A DNA stretch of 64,000 nucleotides, from assembly GCF_008329535.1 (NCBI RefSeq), contig NZ_NPKR01000001.1, positions 744,001 to 808,000 of the forward strand, written 5' to 3'. Both the position numbers and the translations under genes were made by a program. Numbering within the stretch: the first letter of the stretch is position 1; each line of letters begins with the position of its first letter. The notes under the pieces are model-generated. The model made no database searches. It saw only the letters and a program-made list of their open reading frames with translations, and was not told the origin of the DNA. Of the stretch, positions 26,288-34,457 are shown in pieces. This DNA is from Mycolicibacterium sp. P1-18. GTDB taxonomy: Bacteria > Actinomycetota > Actinomycetes > Mycobacteriales > Mycobacteriaceae.

Positions 26288-26785
26288 ATGAATGCTGTGA
26301 GTTCCATGACGTTGACGGGTGTGCTCGCCGATCGCGACGGCTGGTCGGCAGCCAACTGCACGATGGCCGCCGCCCTCGACGTCGTCGGCCGGCGGGCCAG
26401 CATGCTGCTGCTGCGAGAGGCGTTCTACGGGGCCCACCGCTTCGACGAATTCGTCCGTCGGGCCCAGGTGAGCGAACGGATCACCGCGGCTCGCCTCAAG
26501 GAACTCGTCGACGAGGGCCTGCTCGAGCGGCGGCCGTACCACGTTGCCGGACAACGGAGCCGCGAGGACTACCACCTCACTCAGAAGGGCGAGGAACTGC
26601 TTCCGGCGCTACTCGCGCTGATGCAGTGGGGCAACCGCTGGACGCGGACCGACGGCGGTCGCCTTGCCCTAACGCACGCCGACTGCGGCAGCCCCGTCGG
26701 GGTCGAGGTGCGCTGCGAGAACGGCCACGCCGTCACCGTCGACGACATCGAAGCGTCCGTGCGACGCCGCGACACCCCCTCCTGA
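26288..26785 (+). CDS. HxlR-family transcriptional regulator
   Basis: A 165-residue winged-helix regulator of the HxlR/MarR-like class: NCTMAAALDVVGRRASMLLLREAFYGAHRFDEF, then SERITAARLKELVDEGLLERRPYH and the wing ending in YHLTQKGEELLPAL. The start is uncertain: ATG 26267, 26288 and 26306 are in frame and none has a Shine-Dalgarno; the family usually begins near MTLTGVLADRDGW (26306). If translation began at 26267 the operator dyad would lie partly in coding sequence. It probably senses an aromatic or carboxylic compound and controls car. Confidence 0.8.
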   Translation: MNAVSSMTLTGVLADRDGWSAANCTMAAALDVVGRRASMLLLREAFYGAHRFDEFVRRAQVSERITAARLKELVDEGLLERRPYHVAGQRSREDYHLTQKGEELLPALLALMQWGNRWTRTDGGRLALTHADCGSPVGVEVRCENGHAVTVDDIEASVRRRDTPS

Positions 26786-26787
26786 CC

Positions 26788-26793
26788 TACCGT
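26788..26793 (+). promoter_or_regulatory. -10 element (TACCGT) of the leaderless chorismate mutase gene
   Basis: TACCGT is followed by 6 bases and ATG at 26800. It lies 2 bases beyond the HxlR stop codon, so chorismate mutase has its own promoter despite being close behind. Confidence 0.55.
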
Positions 26794-26799
26794 GTCGGC

Positions 26800-27357
26800 A
26801 TGAGAATCTTCGCGTCCTGCGCGCTCAGCGCCGCCCTGGTTCTGACCGCCACCCCGATCACGGCCGTCGCCGACGCACCGAGCCCGCTGTTCGCCCTGGT
26901 CGACGCAGCCGCCCAGCGCCTGCAGACCGCCCAACCGGTCGCCGCCTCCAAGTGGATCACCGGCGGCTCGATCGAGGATCCTGCCCGCGAACGACAGGTG
27001 ATCGACGCCGTGACGACGGCGGCCAAGACGCAGAACGTCGACACGGACTACGTCGGTCGGGTGTTCCGCGATCAGATCGACGCCACCGTCGGCGTCGAGT
27101 ACGGGTACTTCAGCGCGTGGAAGCTCGATCCCGCCGGCGCCCCGACCACCGCGCCCGACCTGTCTGAGTCCCGGTCCGCGATCGACGGGTACAACCGCAC
27201 CATGGTGAACGAGATTGCCGCACAGCAGGACTCGTTGCATTCCCCGTCCTGTGCAGGCGATCTGGAAGCCGCCAAGGCCGCCGTGGTGGCCAGCCGCGGC
27301 TTGGACGATCTGTACCAGCGCGGCCTCACGCACGCGACGGATTCGTACTGCCGGTGA
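26800..27357 (+). CDS. Secreted chorismate mutase (AroQ-gamma class)
   Basis: A 185-residue protein with a signal peptide (MRIFASCALSAALVLTATPITAVADA) and an all-helical mutase domain as in M. tuberculosis Rv1885c. Recognisable elements are FALVDAAAQRLQTAQPVAASKW, the catalytic-helix region DPARERQVIDAV and VFRDQIDATVGVEYGYFSAW. Two late Cys residues (SPSCAG and SYCR) can form the disulfide known in the homologue. It converts chorismate to prephenate outside the cytoplasm; the physiological reason is unclear. The ATG at 26800 is preferred to longer readings because the signal peptide starts there. Confidence 0.88.
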   Translation: MRIFASCALSAALVLTATPITAVADAPSPLFALVDAAAQRLQTAQPVAASKWITGGSIEDPARERQVIDAVTTAAKTQNVDTDYVGRVFRDQIDATVGVEYGYFSAWKLDPAGAPTTAPDLSESRSAIDGYNRTMVNEIAAQQDSLHSPSCAGDLEAAKAAVVASRGLDDLYQRGLTHATDSYCR

Positions 27358-27373
27358 ACCGTCGGGCGACATC

Positions 27374-27409
27374 GGGGTGAACACCCCGTTGACCTGGGTT
27401 AACGGGGTG
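27374..27409. terminator. Stem-loop pair after chorismate mutase
   Basis: CACCCCGTT (27382-27390) pairs perfectly with AACGGGGTG (27401-27409) over a 10-base loop. The left arm can alternatively pair with GGGGTG at 27374-27379, giving two mutually exclusive hairpins. The position 17 bases after the stop suits a terminator; two exclusive stems could also mean regulation of the next gene. Confidence 0.55.
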
Positions 27410-27484
27410 CTCGGCGATTAGGCGTTCGGGGTCGGGACGGTTTACTCTTGCGCGCGGTCCGTCGTCCGACACAGGAAATTTCTC

Positions 27485-27772
27485 ATGACTCTTCAGCCCA
27501 CTCTGCGGCGCGCACACAGTTCCTTCGGCTCTCGTAGGCACCGCGTGATGCCCCGGATGAGTTGTCCCACGGTGGGTCAGAGCTTTGACATCGAGATCCG
27601 CCGCGAGCTGGACGGCTGGTCGATCCAGATCCCCGAGATCAGTGGTGCGACGCACGCGCGCCGGCGCGACACCGTGGAACTGGCGGCCCGGGAGTGCATC
27701 GCCGCCCTGACCGGCATCCCGATCGGGTACGTCTCCGTCTTCGTCGCCAGGGAAACCGTCGGCGCCGAATAG
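27485..27772 (+). CDS. Small HicB-like-fold protein, function unknown
   Basis: A 95-residue protein. After a basic N-terminal stretch, residues 35-90 (FDIEIRRELDGWSIQIPEI, then RRDTVELAARECIAALTG) have the beta-beta-beta-alpha pattern of HicB/DUF1902-like domains, in which a strand carries xGWxxxIPE and the helix ends with the ALTG-type turn. AGGAAA precedes the ATG. No HicA toxin gene is adjacent, so it is either an orphan or unrelated to toxin-antitoxin function. It converges on the HNH gene with a 14-base gap. Confidence 0.6.
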   Translation: MTLQPTLRRAHSSFGSRRHRVMPRMSCPTVGQSFDIEIRRELDGWSIQIPEISGATHARRRDTVELAARECIAALTGIPIGYVSVFVARETVGAE

Positions 27773-27786
27773 CGTTCGTTCGCCCG

Positions 27787-29034
27787 TCAGTTTTCTGGCG
27801 GTGGTGGTTGGGGTTCGAAGGGTGTGTACCACCACCACTCGGCCCGCTCCCCCAGCGGACCGCGGCACGGTTTCACCGCCGGTGGCGGTCCGGTGGGAGT
27901 GCGCGCCAACGATCCCGGGTTGAGCGGTTCACCGTCCGCGTCGGTCACGACCAGGTGGCCGGCGGGGCCGGTGATGGTGATGCCGCCGCTGTGATGCAAC
28001 CGGTGATGGAACGGACACAGCAGCACCAGGTTGTCGAGTTCGGTGGGCCCGCCGTCCTCCCAATGCCGGATGTGATGGGCGTGCAGACCGCGGGTGGCGC
28101 CGCAGCCCGGCACCACGCAGCAGCGGTCGCGGTGCTCCAGCGCTCGGCGCAGGCGGCGGCTGATCTGCCGCGTCGCCCGACCGGAGCCGATGACCTGGCC
28201 GTGGCGTTCGAACCAGATCTCGCAGTCCGCCTCGCACATCAGGTACCGGCGGTCACCGTCGGACAGAAACGGCCCCAGATGTAATGCGGCGTTGCGGGTC
28301 TCCACGTCCAGGTGCACGATCACGGTGGTGTGCTGACCGTGGGGGCGCCGCGCCACGTCGGCGTCCCAGCCGGCCTCGACCAGGCTCATGAATGCGTCGG
28401 TGGCATTGGGGAAGGGCGGCGTCTGCACCGACGGACCGTCGTCGCCACCGGCGCCATCGTGGTCGCCTTTCCACGCCGCGACCAACGCATCCCGATGAGA
28501 ATCCAGTGCGGCGTCCAGCTTCGCGGCCTCCAGCTTCGGCAACCGAATCCGATACGTCGTATGCGTCTCGCCCACGGTCTTCGTCAACGACCGCTCCGGC
28601 TCCGGCTTCCGGTCCGCTTCAGGACGGGGTTCGAGTTTGATCGCGAACCGCAACTGGGTGACCGTGGCCACCGACGCCAACTGGGCGTAGTGCTCGTCGG
28701 ACCCCTCCCCGGCCCGCTCGGCAATCACCGCGACCTGATCCAGGGACAGTTGACCCTCGCGCATCATCGCCGCACACCTCGGGAACTCGTTCAACCTCCG
28801 CGCCACCGTCACGATCGTCTCCGCGGTGTGCGGCGAAGTACCCAGCTTCCAGGCCACCAACGCCGGTACTGACCGGCAGCCGGTGGCACCCCAGATCCCG
28901 TCACCCTCGATTTCCGCGGCGATCTCCACCAACCGGCTGTCGATCGCGTTGCGCTGCCCGGCCAACTCCTCCATCTCCCCGAACAACACCTCGAGACGCT
29001 CCTTGGAAGTCAAAGACGTTGCGGGCGAGGACAT
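27787..29034 (-). CDS. DUF222 / HNH endonuclease-domain protein (13E12-type)
   Basis: A 415-residue protein with an N-terminal DUF222 helical region and a C-terminal HNH nuclease fold near residues 310-365: CVVPGCG, LHAHHIRHWEDGGPTELDNLVLLCPFHHRLHH, containing the metal-binding Cys pair and HHxxH motif. These proteins are a large paralogous family in mycobacteria, some linked with the 13E12 repeats. The target is unknown. The start is leaderless: TATGAT-N6-ATG on the minus strand. I see no direct or inverted repeats at its ends that would mark it as a mobile element. Confidence 0.85.
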   Translation of the reverse strand: MSSPATSLTSKERLEVLFGEMEELAGQRNAIDSRLVEIAAEIEGDGIWGATGCRSVPALVAWKLGTSPHTAETIVTVARRLNEFPRCAAMMREGQLSLDQVAVIAERAGEGSDEHYAQLASVATVTQLRFAIKLEPRPEADRKPEPERSLTKTVGETHTTYRIRLPKLEAAKLDAALDSHRDALVAAWKGDHDGAGGDDGPSVQTPPFPNATDAFMSLVEAGWDADVARRPHGQHTTVIVHLDVETRNAALHLGPFLSDGDRRYLMCEADCEIWFERHGQVIGSGRATRQISRRLRRALEHRDRCCVVPGCGATRGLHAHHIRHWEDGGPTELDNLVLLCPFHHRLHHSGGITITGPAGHLVVTDADGEPLNPGSLARTPTGPPPAVKPCRGPLGERAEWWWYTPFEPQPPPPEN

Positions 29035-29040
29035 GCCACC

Positions 29041-29046
29041 ATCATA
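29041..29046 (-). promoter_or_regulatory. -10 element (TATGAT) of the leaderless HNH gene
   Basis: On the minus strand TATGAT is followed by GGTGGC and the ATG at 29034. This is the best consensus -10 match among the leaderless starts of the window. Confidence 0.6.
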
Positions 29047-29083
29047 GAAGCGGGGTCCGACAAGAACCCGAGTCGCGGGCCAC

Positions 29084-30310
29084 CTACACCCGCGTCACCC
29101 GATTCGCCGTCGAGACGGCGTAGGCATGCATCGGCAAGGCCAACCCCGAGGCCAGTCCGGCCACGACCAGCGCGGCGACCGCCCCGTCCGAGGCGAGCAC
29201 CGTCAGGAGGTCGGGTGTCGGCGCGGAGGCGAACCGGACCAGCCCGCTGAGCATCCGGAACACGTAGACGCCGGGGACCAACGCCACCACGGACGCGAAC
29301 CCGATGGCCGCGAACGGGATTCGCAAGTGATGCGCGATCGGCACCAGGAGGACGCCGGCGATCAACGCGGACACGAACGCCGCGGTGGCGAGGTCGACGT
29401 GCCACGCCACGAGCGCCCACCAGTGCGCGGCGTGCACCAGCATTCCGACCGCCACCGGCCAGACGATCATCCGGTAGGGCATCGAGAAGAAGATCGGATA
29501 GGACCCCGCGGCGACACCCGCGGCCAACACGTCCACGGCGACGGGCACGGGAGCGCCCGACTGCCCCACCGCGATGTCGAGACCACCCGCCGCCAGCCCG
29601 AGAATGAGCCCGGTGGCGACGGCCGTCAGAACCAACGCCGCGAAGCCCAGCCGCGCCATGCCCAACGACACGCGCAGCGACAGGAGATCCAGTGCGCCGT
29701 TGAGGATGTGCGGTCCCGGCACCAGGACCATCGCCGGGCAGAGCACCACCAGGCCGGTGGCGTCCGCCACGTGGAGGCGGTCGGCGACGACGCCGACGAG
29801 CCCTGCGATCAGTGCCGCGACGAAGGCCTGGGTGAGCGCCTCGCCGTGCAGTCTCGCGACACCTCGGCGGGCAAGCCCACCCAGTGCCGCACTGAGGGCT
29901 GCCACCAGCACCACGGCCGGCTGCTGTGCCCCGAAGATCACCGCGAGGGCACCCGCCCCGGTCGCGCAGGCGGCGCTGAACAGTAGCGTGTTGGACACGG
30001 GTTGTGCTCTGGCCGAGGTCAACTCGCCGCGTACGGCGTCGGCGTCGAGCGGGCCGTCCTGCGCCCGGTCGACCACCGTCATCGTCGCGGCGACCCGCCT
30101 CATGTTCACGCCGGTCGGTGACCCGGCGGCGACGCGGACGGTGCCGCCGGGTCCGACCAGCTGAAGCGACGCCCACGTGGGGACCAGCGTTCCGTTGGCA
30201 CCGAGGCCCTGGTTCAGCCGGTCGACGGCGGCCAGCGTCATGCCGGTGGACTGGCCGCTGGCGTGCAGCACCGCCGCGGCGTCGAGCACGAGATCGGACG
30301 CCGGGTCCAT
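29084..30310 (-). CDS. Threonine/serine exporter family membrane protein (ThrE-type)
   Basis: A 408-residue fused ThrE protein: a cytosolic N-terminal DUF1212 domain (to about residue 130, with SGQSTGMTLAAVDRLNQ) followed by about ten membrane helices, in which CPAMVLVPGPHILNGALDLLSL is the family's characteristic loop. It exports small amino acids such as threonine and serine in Corynebacterium. The ATG at 30310 overlaps the fumarase stop as TGATG, so it is translated with fumarase. That link is odd for an amino acid exporter; a dicarboxylate-related role is possible. Confidence 0.82.
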   Translation of the reverse strand: MDPASDLVLDAAAVLHASGQSTGMTLAAVDRLNQGLGANGTLVPTWASLQLVGPGGTVRVAAGSPTGVNMRRVAATMTVVDRAQDGPLDADAVRGELTSARAQPVSNTLLFSAACATGAGALAVIFGAQQPAVVLVAALSAALGGLARRGVARLHGEALTQAFVAALIAGLVGVVADRLHVADATGLVVLCPAMVLVPGPHILNGALDLLSLRVSLGMARLGFAALVLTAVATGLILGLAAGGLDIAVGQSGAPVPVAVDVLAAGVAAGSYPIFFSMPYRMIVWPVAVGMLVHAAHWWALVAWHVDLATAAFVSALIAGVLLVPIAHHLRIPFAAIGFASVVALVPGVYVFRMLSGLVRFASAPTPDLLTVLASDGAVAALVVAGLASGLALPMHAYAVSTANRVTRV

Positions 30311-31773
30311 CAAGCGCCGCCCACCCCGTCACCCACCATGCTCTTCGGATCCACGACCGAGTCGAACTGCTCGGCGGTCACGTGTCCGGACGCCACCGCG
30401 GCCTCGCGCAGAGTGGTGCCCTTGGCCAACGCGTCCTCGGCAATGTGCGCGGCATTCTGGTAGCCGATGACCGGGCTGAGCGCGGTGACCAGCATCAGGC
30501 TCTCATCGACGTACTTGCCGATCCGCTCGGTGTCGAGAGTCGTTCCCTTGACCGAGAATTCGAGGAACTTCGCACAACCGTCGCCCAGGATGCGGGCCGA
30601 GTGCAGGAAGTTGTTGATGATGACGGGCCGCATCGCGTTCAGCTCGAAGTTGCCCTGTGACCCGGCCAGCGCCACCGCGGTGTCGTTGCCGATGACCTGG
30701 ATCGAGATCATGACCAGGGCCTCGCACTGGGTGGGATTCACCTTGCCCGGCATGATCGACGATCCGGGTTCGTTGGCGGGCAGTTGCAGTTCGCCGAGTC
30801 CGCACCGAGGTCCGGAGGCGAGCCACCGCATGTCGTTGGCGATCTTCATCAGTGCGACGGCGAGACCGCGCAGCGCGGCGTGGGCGCGGACCATCGCGTC
30901 CAACGATCCCAGCGCGGCGAACTTGTTGGGCGCGGTGACGTAGTCCGCGCCCGTGAGGCTGGCGAGTTCGGCGGCGACGTCGACGCTGAAACCCGCCGGG
31001 GCGTTCAGGCCGGTACCCACGGCCGTGCCGCCGACCGCCAACTCGAGCAGACCCTGCCTGGCGTGGCGCAACTCGGCGATGCAGGCGTCGAGCTGTGCCG
31101 CGTAGCCTGACCACTCCTGGCCGACGGTCAGCGGCACGGCGTCCTCGAGGTGGGTGCGGCCGATCTTCACGACGTCCGCCCATTGCGTCGACTTGGCGTC
31201 GATCTCGCGCTGCAGCGCCTCCACACTGGGGATCAGCCGGTCGTCGAGTTCGGTGACGGCCGCGACGTGCATGGCGGTGGGGAACGTGTCGTTGCTGCTC
31301 TGCCCCATGTTGACGTGGTCGTTGGGGCCGACGGGTTGCTGGCTGCCGAGTTCACCGCCCAAGAGCTGAATTGCCCTGTTGGACAACACTTCGTTGACGT
31401 TCATGTTGCTCTGGGTGCCCGAACCGGTCTGCCAGACGAACAACGGGAACTCGTCGTCGAGCGTGCCGGCGATGGCTTCGTCTGCAGCCTCCACGATGAC
31501 CTTGGACCGCCAGTCCTCCAGTCGGCCCGACCGCTCGTTGACCAACGCACACGCCTTCTTGACCTGACCGTAGGCGCGGTACACCTCGATGGGCATGTGG
31601 TCGTTGCCGATGGAGAAGTGCTCCAGCGAGCGCTGCGTCTGCGCGCCCCAATAACGGTCGGCGGGCACGTCGACCGAGCCGAGGCTGTCGAACTCACTGC
31701 GCATCCCGGTGGCGTCGATGCCGACCGGTGCCTCGGTGTAGGTCGGGACGACCTCGGGGGTGGGGTTCTGCAT
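30310..31773 (-). CDS. fumC: Class II fumarate hydratase
   Basis: A 487-residue class II fumarase of the aspartase/fumarase superfamily. The signature GSSIMPGKVNPTQCEA contains the catalytic serine loop; TGSGTQSNMNVNEV, NMGQSSNDTFPTAMH and KIGRTHLEDAVPLT are the other substrate motifs and fit fumarase better than aspartase. It interconverts fumarate and malate in the TCA cycle. The start ATG at 31773 is preceded by AAGGGAG. It is the middle gene of an operon with the DUF1275 protein (20-base gap) and the ThrE-type exporter. Confidence 0.88.
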   Translation of the reverse strand: MQNPTPEVVPTYTEAPVGIDATGMRSEFDSLGSVDVPADRYWGAQTQRSLEHFSIGNDHMPIEVYRAYGQVKKACALVNERSGRLEDWRSKVIVEAADEAIAGTLDDEFPLFVWQTGSGTQSNMNVNEVLSNRAIQLLGGELGSQQPVGPNDHVNMGQSSNDTFPTAMHVAAVTELDDRLIPSVEALQREIDAKSTQWADVVKIGRTHLEDAVPLTVGQEWSGYAAQLDACIAELRHARQGLLELAVGGTAVGTGLNAPAGFSVDVAAELASLTGADYVTAPNKFAALGSLDAMVRAHAALRGLAVALMKIANDMRWLASGPRCGLGELQLPANEPGSSIMPGKVNPTQCEALVMISIQVIGNDTAVALAGSQGNFELNAMRPVIINNFLHSARILGDGCAKFLEFSVKGTTLDTERIGKYVDESLMLVTALSPVIGYQNAAHIAEDALAKGTTLREAAVASGHVTAEQFDSVVDPKSMVGDGVGGA

Positions 31774-31793
31774 GGCGTTCTCCCTTCGACGGT

Positions 31794-32480
31794 TCATTGT
31801 GGGACGTAGTGGGCGGCGTGGCGGTGACGCCACTCCGCGATCACCACGACGGCGACCACGGACAGCAGGCACCAGACGGGCGCGACGACCGGCACGGTGG
31901 CGAGCGTCAGCCCCCCGCAGGCGGCGCCGGCGACCGCGGCGAGCAGCGCCGCCAGCCCTGCGGCGTCGGCTCGCGACGGCTTCGACAGCGTGCGGTTGGC
32001 GATCAGTGCGGTGAGCGTGCCGGTGAGGTACGTGGTGGCCAGGGTGACGCCGAGCCCGCGCACTGCCGCTCCCTGCAGGCCCATGCTCGCCGCCGCCGTC
32101 GCCAGCAGCACCATCTGCACGACCCCACTGGGAGCGGCTCGGGTGAGGGCCCACCCGACGGCCAGCGAGACCTGCAGTGCCAGTTGGATCGCCAGCACGA
32201 CGGTGACGCGGCGGGGCCACACCGCGTGGTCCGGCTCCCTTGGCCCGGTGACCGCGCTGCCGACGGCGACGCCGACCACGTAGCTGACGACGGCGACGAC
32301 GGTGTGCACGATCGTGGCGACGTCGGCGCGGGCCAGGCCCAGCCCCATCAACGCCAGGTTTCCCGTCATCACGCTGGCGAACACGCCACCGAGGCGCGCC
32401 AGCACCAGCACGTCGAGCGCGCCCGTCCCGAAGGTCAGTACGGCGGCGACGACGACCGCCAGCCGCTGTTCCCGATGCAT
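31794..32480 (-). CDS. DUF1275 (YoaK-type) membrane protein
   Basis: A 228-residue membrane protein with about six helices. The N-terminal AAVLTFGTGALDVLVLARLGGVFASVMTGN is the family signature (ALD then MTGN). The function of the family is not established. It starts an operon with fumC and the ThrE-type exporter. Confidence 0.8.
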   Translation of the reverse strand: MHREQRLAVVVAAVLTFGTGALDVLVLARLGGVFASVMTGNLALMGLGLARADVATIVHTVVAVVSYVVGVAVGSAVTGPREPDHAVWPRRVTVVLAIQLALQVSLAVGWALTRAAPSGVVQMVLLATAAASMGLQGAAVRGLGVTLATTYLTGTLTALIANRTLSKPSRADAAGLAALLAAVAGAACGGLTLATVPVVAPVWCLLSVVAVVVIAEWRHRHAAHYVPQ

Positions 32481-32543
32481 GCCTTCAGTCTGGGTCGCCG
32501 AACCGGTGGTGTCGTCCCCGGTGGCGCAACCGCCGGGTGGGGG

Positions 32544-34361
32544 CTATCCGGTAGTGCGCACCCGCTGCGCGGCGAGTCGTACGGGCGCGTTGTCGGTGCC
32601 GTAGCCGTCGTAATCGTCGACGCGCTGGACGAATTCGAAGAACACCGACCCGACGGTGCGGGTGTAGAAGTGCACGAAGGCCCCGGCGGGGCTGCGGTCG
32701 TAGAGCAGGTCGAGCTCGCGCAGTTCGGCGACCGTGTCCGCGTCGACGCCGAAGCGACCCGCCACGTAGTCGTAGTAGTTGTCCGGCACGGCCAGGAAGC
32801 GCAGGCCGCGAGACCGCGCCGCCCGGGCGACGGCGACGACGTCGGTGCAGGCGAACGCGACGTGCTGCGGCATGTCGGCCGTCTCGAGCACCTGGGGTGC
32901 GACGTTGAGCGGCAACCGGATCGAGCCGTCGTCGGTGCGCATGACCTGGCTGCGCACCAACCCCTTGGGCCCCGCAACTTCGGTGGGGGCGTCGGCGGCC
33001 AGGCCGAAGACACTGGTCAGGAAGAGGACGGCTTCGTCGGAGGTCTGCCACGGCACGGCGAGGTTGACGTGGTCGACCTGCCGGAGCAGCCCGTCGGACG
33101 CGGGCGGGAGGCCGTTCTCGAACTCGGCGACCCACGGCGGCGGCGAGCCGGCCGGCGGCGCGGTGACCCAGAAGAACTCGGTGCCCTCGGGTGCGACGGC
33201 ACCGCCGAGGACCTGTTCGGCGGCGTAGGTCCGCCGGTAGGCCGCGGGCGCCATCAGGTCCGCGGCCCGGCGCGAGGTGGCGTCGGCGTCGGGTACCTGC
33301 AGGCCCACCGCTGCGACATGCGGCGCCAGGTCGCGGGCCTGATGCTCGTTGAGCACGATGCGGACGTCGCCGGAGGTCCACAGCGACACCGGCTTGGTGC
33401 GGTGCCGGCCACTCGGCACGAAGCCCAGTTGGTCGAGCAGGATTTCGACGTCGCTGGTGTCCTCGGCCTTGAGCTCGACGAAGTCGAAGCCCACGGGCGG
33501 TTTGGCGTCGGCCACCGGGGTCAGGCTCGCGCCGCGTCCCACCCCGGGACGCGCGGCGACCTTGTCCTGCAACCACACCAGCGAACGCAGGGCGTGTACG
33601 GCGGTCCGGTCCGGGTCGGTCTGCCGAAAGGTGTCGTTGAAGACCTCCAGCGACAGGGGTCCGTCGAAACCCGTGTTGAGGACGTGGGCGACGAACGTCG
33701 CGAGGTCGAAGTCGCCCTCGCCGGGGAACAGCCGATGGTGCCGGCTCCAGGACAGCACGTCCATCGACAGCGCGGGGGCGTCGGCGAGTTGGAGGTAGAA
33801 GATCTTGTCCGCGGGAATGTCCTCGATGGCGGCCGGGTCGTGTCCGCGCGACAGCACGTGGAAGCTGTCGAGGCACACCCCGACCGCCGGGTGGTCGGCC
33901 AGTTCGACGATGCGCCAGGCCCGCCGGTAGTCGTCGACGAAGCGGCCCCAGGCCAGCGCTTCGAACGCCACCTTGACGTCATACCGGGCGGCGACGTCGC
34001 CGAGGCGGCGCAGCTGCTCGGCGGAGTGCTGGTCCGAGTCGACGGTCGCGGTGGCCACGTTGCTGCAGACCAGCACGGTGCCGATGCCGAGGCGCTGGGC
34101 GGTGGCGAAGGTGGCTCCGGCGCGGCGCAAATTCTCGGCAAAGGTCGCTTCGTCGACGCCCTCGATGTCGCGCAGCGGCTGATACAGGTCCAGAGACAGC
34201 CCCAGCCGACGAGCGAGACCACGGATCTCCTCGGGACTGTGATCGCTGGCGATCAGGTCGGGCTCGAAGATCTCGACACCGTCGAAACCCGCGGCGGCGC
34301 AGGCGTGCAGTTTCTCGACCAGTGATCCGCTGATCGACACGGTGGCGATGGACGTCCTCAT
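32544..34361 (-). CDS. qsuB: 3-Dehydroshikimate dehydratase (QsuB-type, TIM barrel plus VOC domain)
   Basis: A 605-residue two-domain enzyme. Residues 1-280 are a sugar-phosphate-isomerase-like TIM barrel (FDGVEIFEPDLIASDHSPEEI, VAFEALAWGRF, GVCLDSFHVLSRGHD, LSLEVFND) that removes water from 3-dehydroshikimate to give protocatechuate. Residues 300-600 are a 4-hydroxyphenylpyruvate-dioxygenase-like VOC repeat (VDHVNLAVPW, PQHVAFACTDVV, GSVFFEFVQR). This matches QsuB of Corynebacterium (about 618 residues). The ATG at 34361 follows TGGAGGC. It is divergent from the TetR gene with a 24-bp operator between them, and supplies substrate for the pca genes downstream of 37487. Confidence 0.9.
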   Translation of the reverse strand: MRTSIATVSISGSLVEKLHACAAAGFDGVEIFEPDLIASDHSPEEIRGLARRLGLSLDLYQPLRDIEGVDEATFAENLRRAGATFATAQRLGIGTVLVCSNVATATVDSDQHSAEQLRRLGDVAARYDVKVAFEALAWGRFVDDYRRAWRIVELADHPAVGVCLDSFHVLSRGHDPAAIEDIPADKIFYLQLADAPALSMDVLSWSRHHRLFPGEGDFDLATFVAHVLNTGFDGPLSLEVFNDTFRQTDPDRTAVHALRSLVWLQDKVAARPGVGRGASLTPVADAKPPVGFDFVELKAEDTSDVEILLDQLGFVPSGRHRTKPVSLWTSGDVRIVLNEHQARDLAPHVAAVGLQVPDADATSRRAADLMAPAAYRRTYAAEQVLGGAVAPEGTEFFWVTAPPAGSPPPWVAEFENGLPPASDGLLRQVDHVNLAVPWQTSDEAVLFLTSVFGLAADAPTEVAGPKGLVRSQVMRTDDGSIRLPLNVAPQVLETADMPQHVAFACTDVVAVARAARSRGLRFLAVPDNYYDYVAGRFGVDADTVAELRELDLLYDRSPAGAFVHFYTRTVGSVFFEFVQRVDDYDGYGTDNAPVRLAAQRVRTTG

Positions 34362-34383
34362 GGTGTGCCTCCAATCACAATTC

Positions 34384-34407
34384 AATGTACTAAACGGTTC
34401 ATACATT
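34384..34407. promoter_or_regulatory. 24-bp TetR-type operator 1 between qsuB and tetR
   Basis: A partial palindrome with ends AATGTA and TACATT (18 of 24 positions symmetric): left half AATGTACTAAAC, right half GGTTCATACATT. It matches, on the other strand, the element at 35161-35184. It sits just upstream of qsuB and about 50 bases upstream of the TetR gene, so it can control both. Confidence 0.75.
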
Positions 34408-34445
34408 CGGAAGGGCAACGACCGAGGACGTCACTCGGGGCGCAG

Positions 34446-34451
34446 TAAGCT
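34446..34451 (+). promoter_or_regulatory. -10 element (TAAGCT) of the leaderless TetR gene
   Basis: TAAGCT-N6-GTG: the GTG at 34458 starts 6 bases after the element and no Shine-Dalgarno is present. Confidence 0.55.
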
Positions 34452-34457
34452 GCGGTC

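Noticed and set aside
27485..27772. HicAB toxin-antitoxin module
   Set aside because: No HicA-sized double-stranded-RNA-binding toxin frame lies next to it on either strand.
27787..29034. DUF222/HNH gene as a mobile element or intron
   Set aside because: No flanking repeats, reverse transcriptase, integrase or intron structure; the family is a normal chromosomal paralogue group in mycobacteria.
31728..34325. 865-codon open frame on the plus strand opposite fumC/DUF1275/qsuB
   Set aside because: Shadow frame crossing three real genes and their gaps; composition is that of antisense high-GC codons, with no motif.
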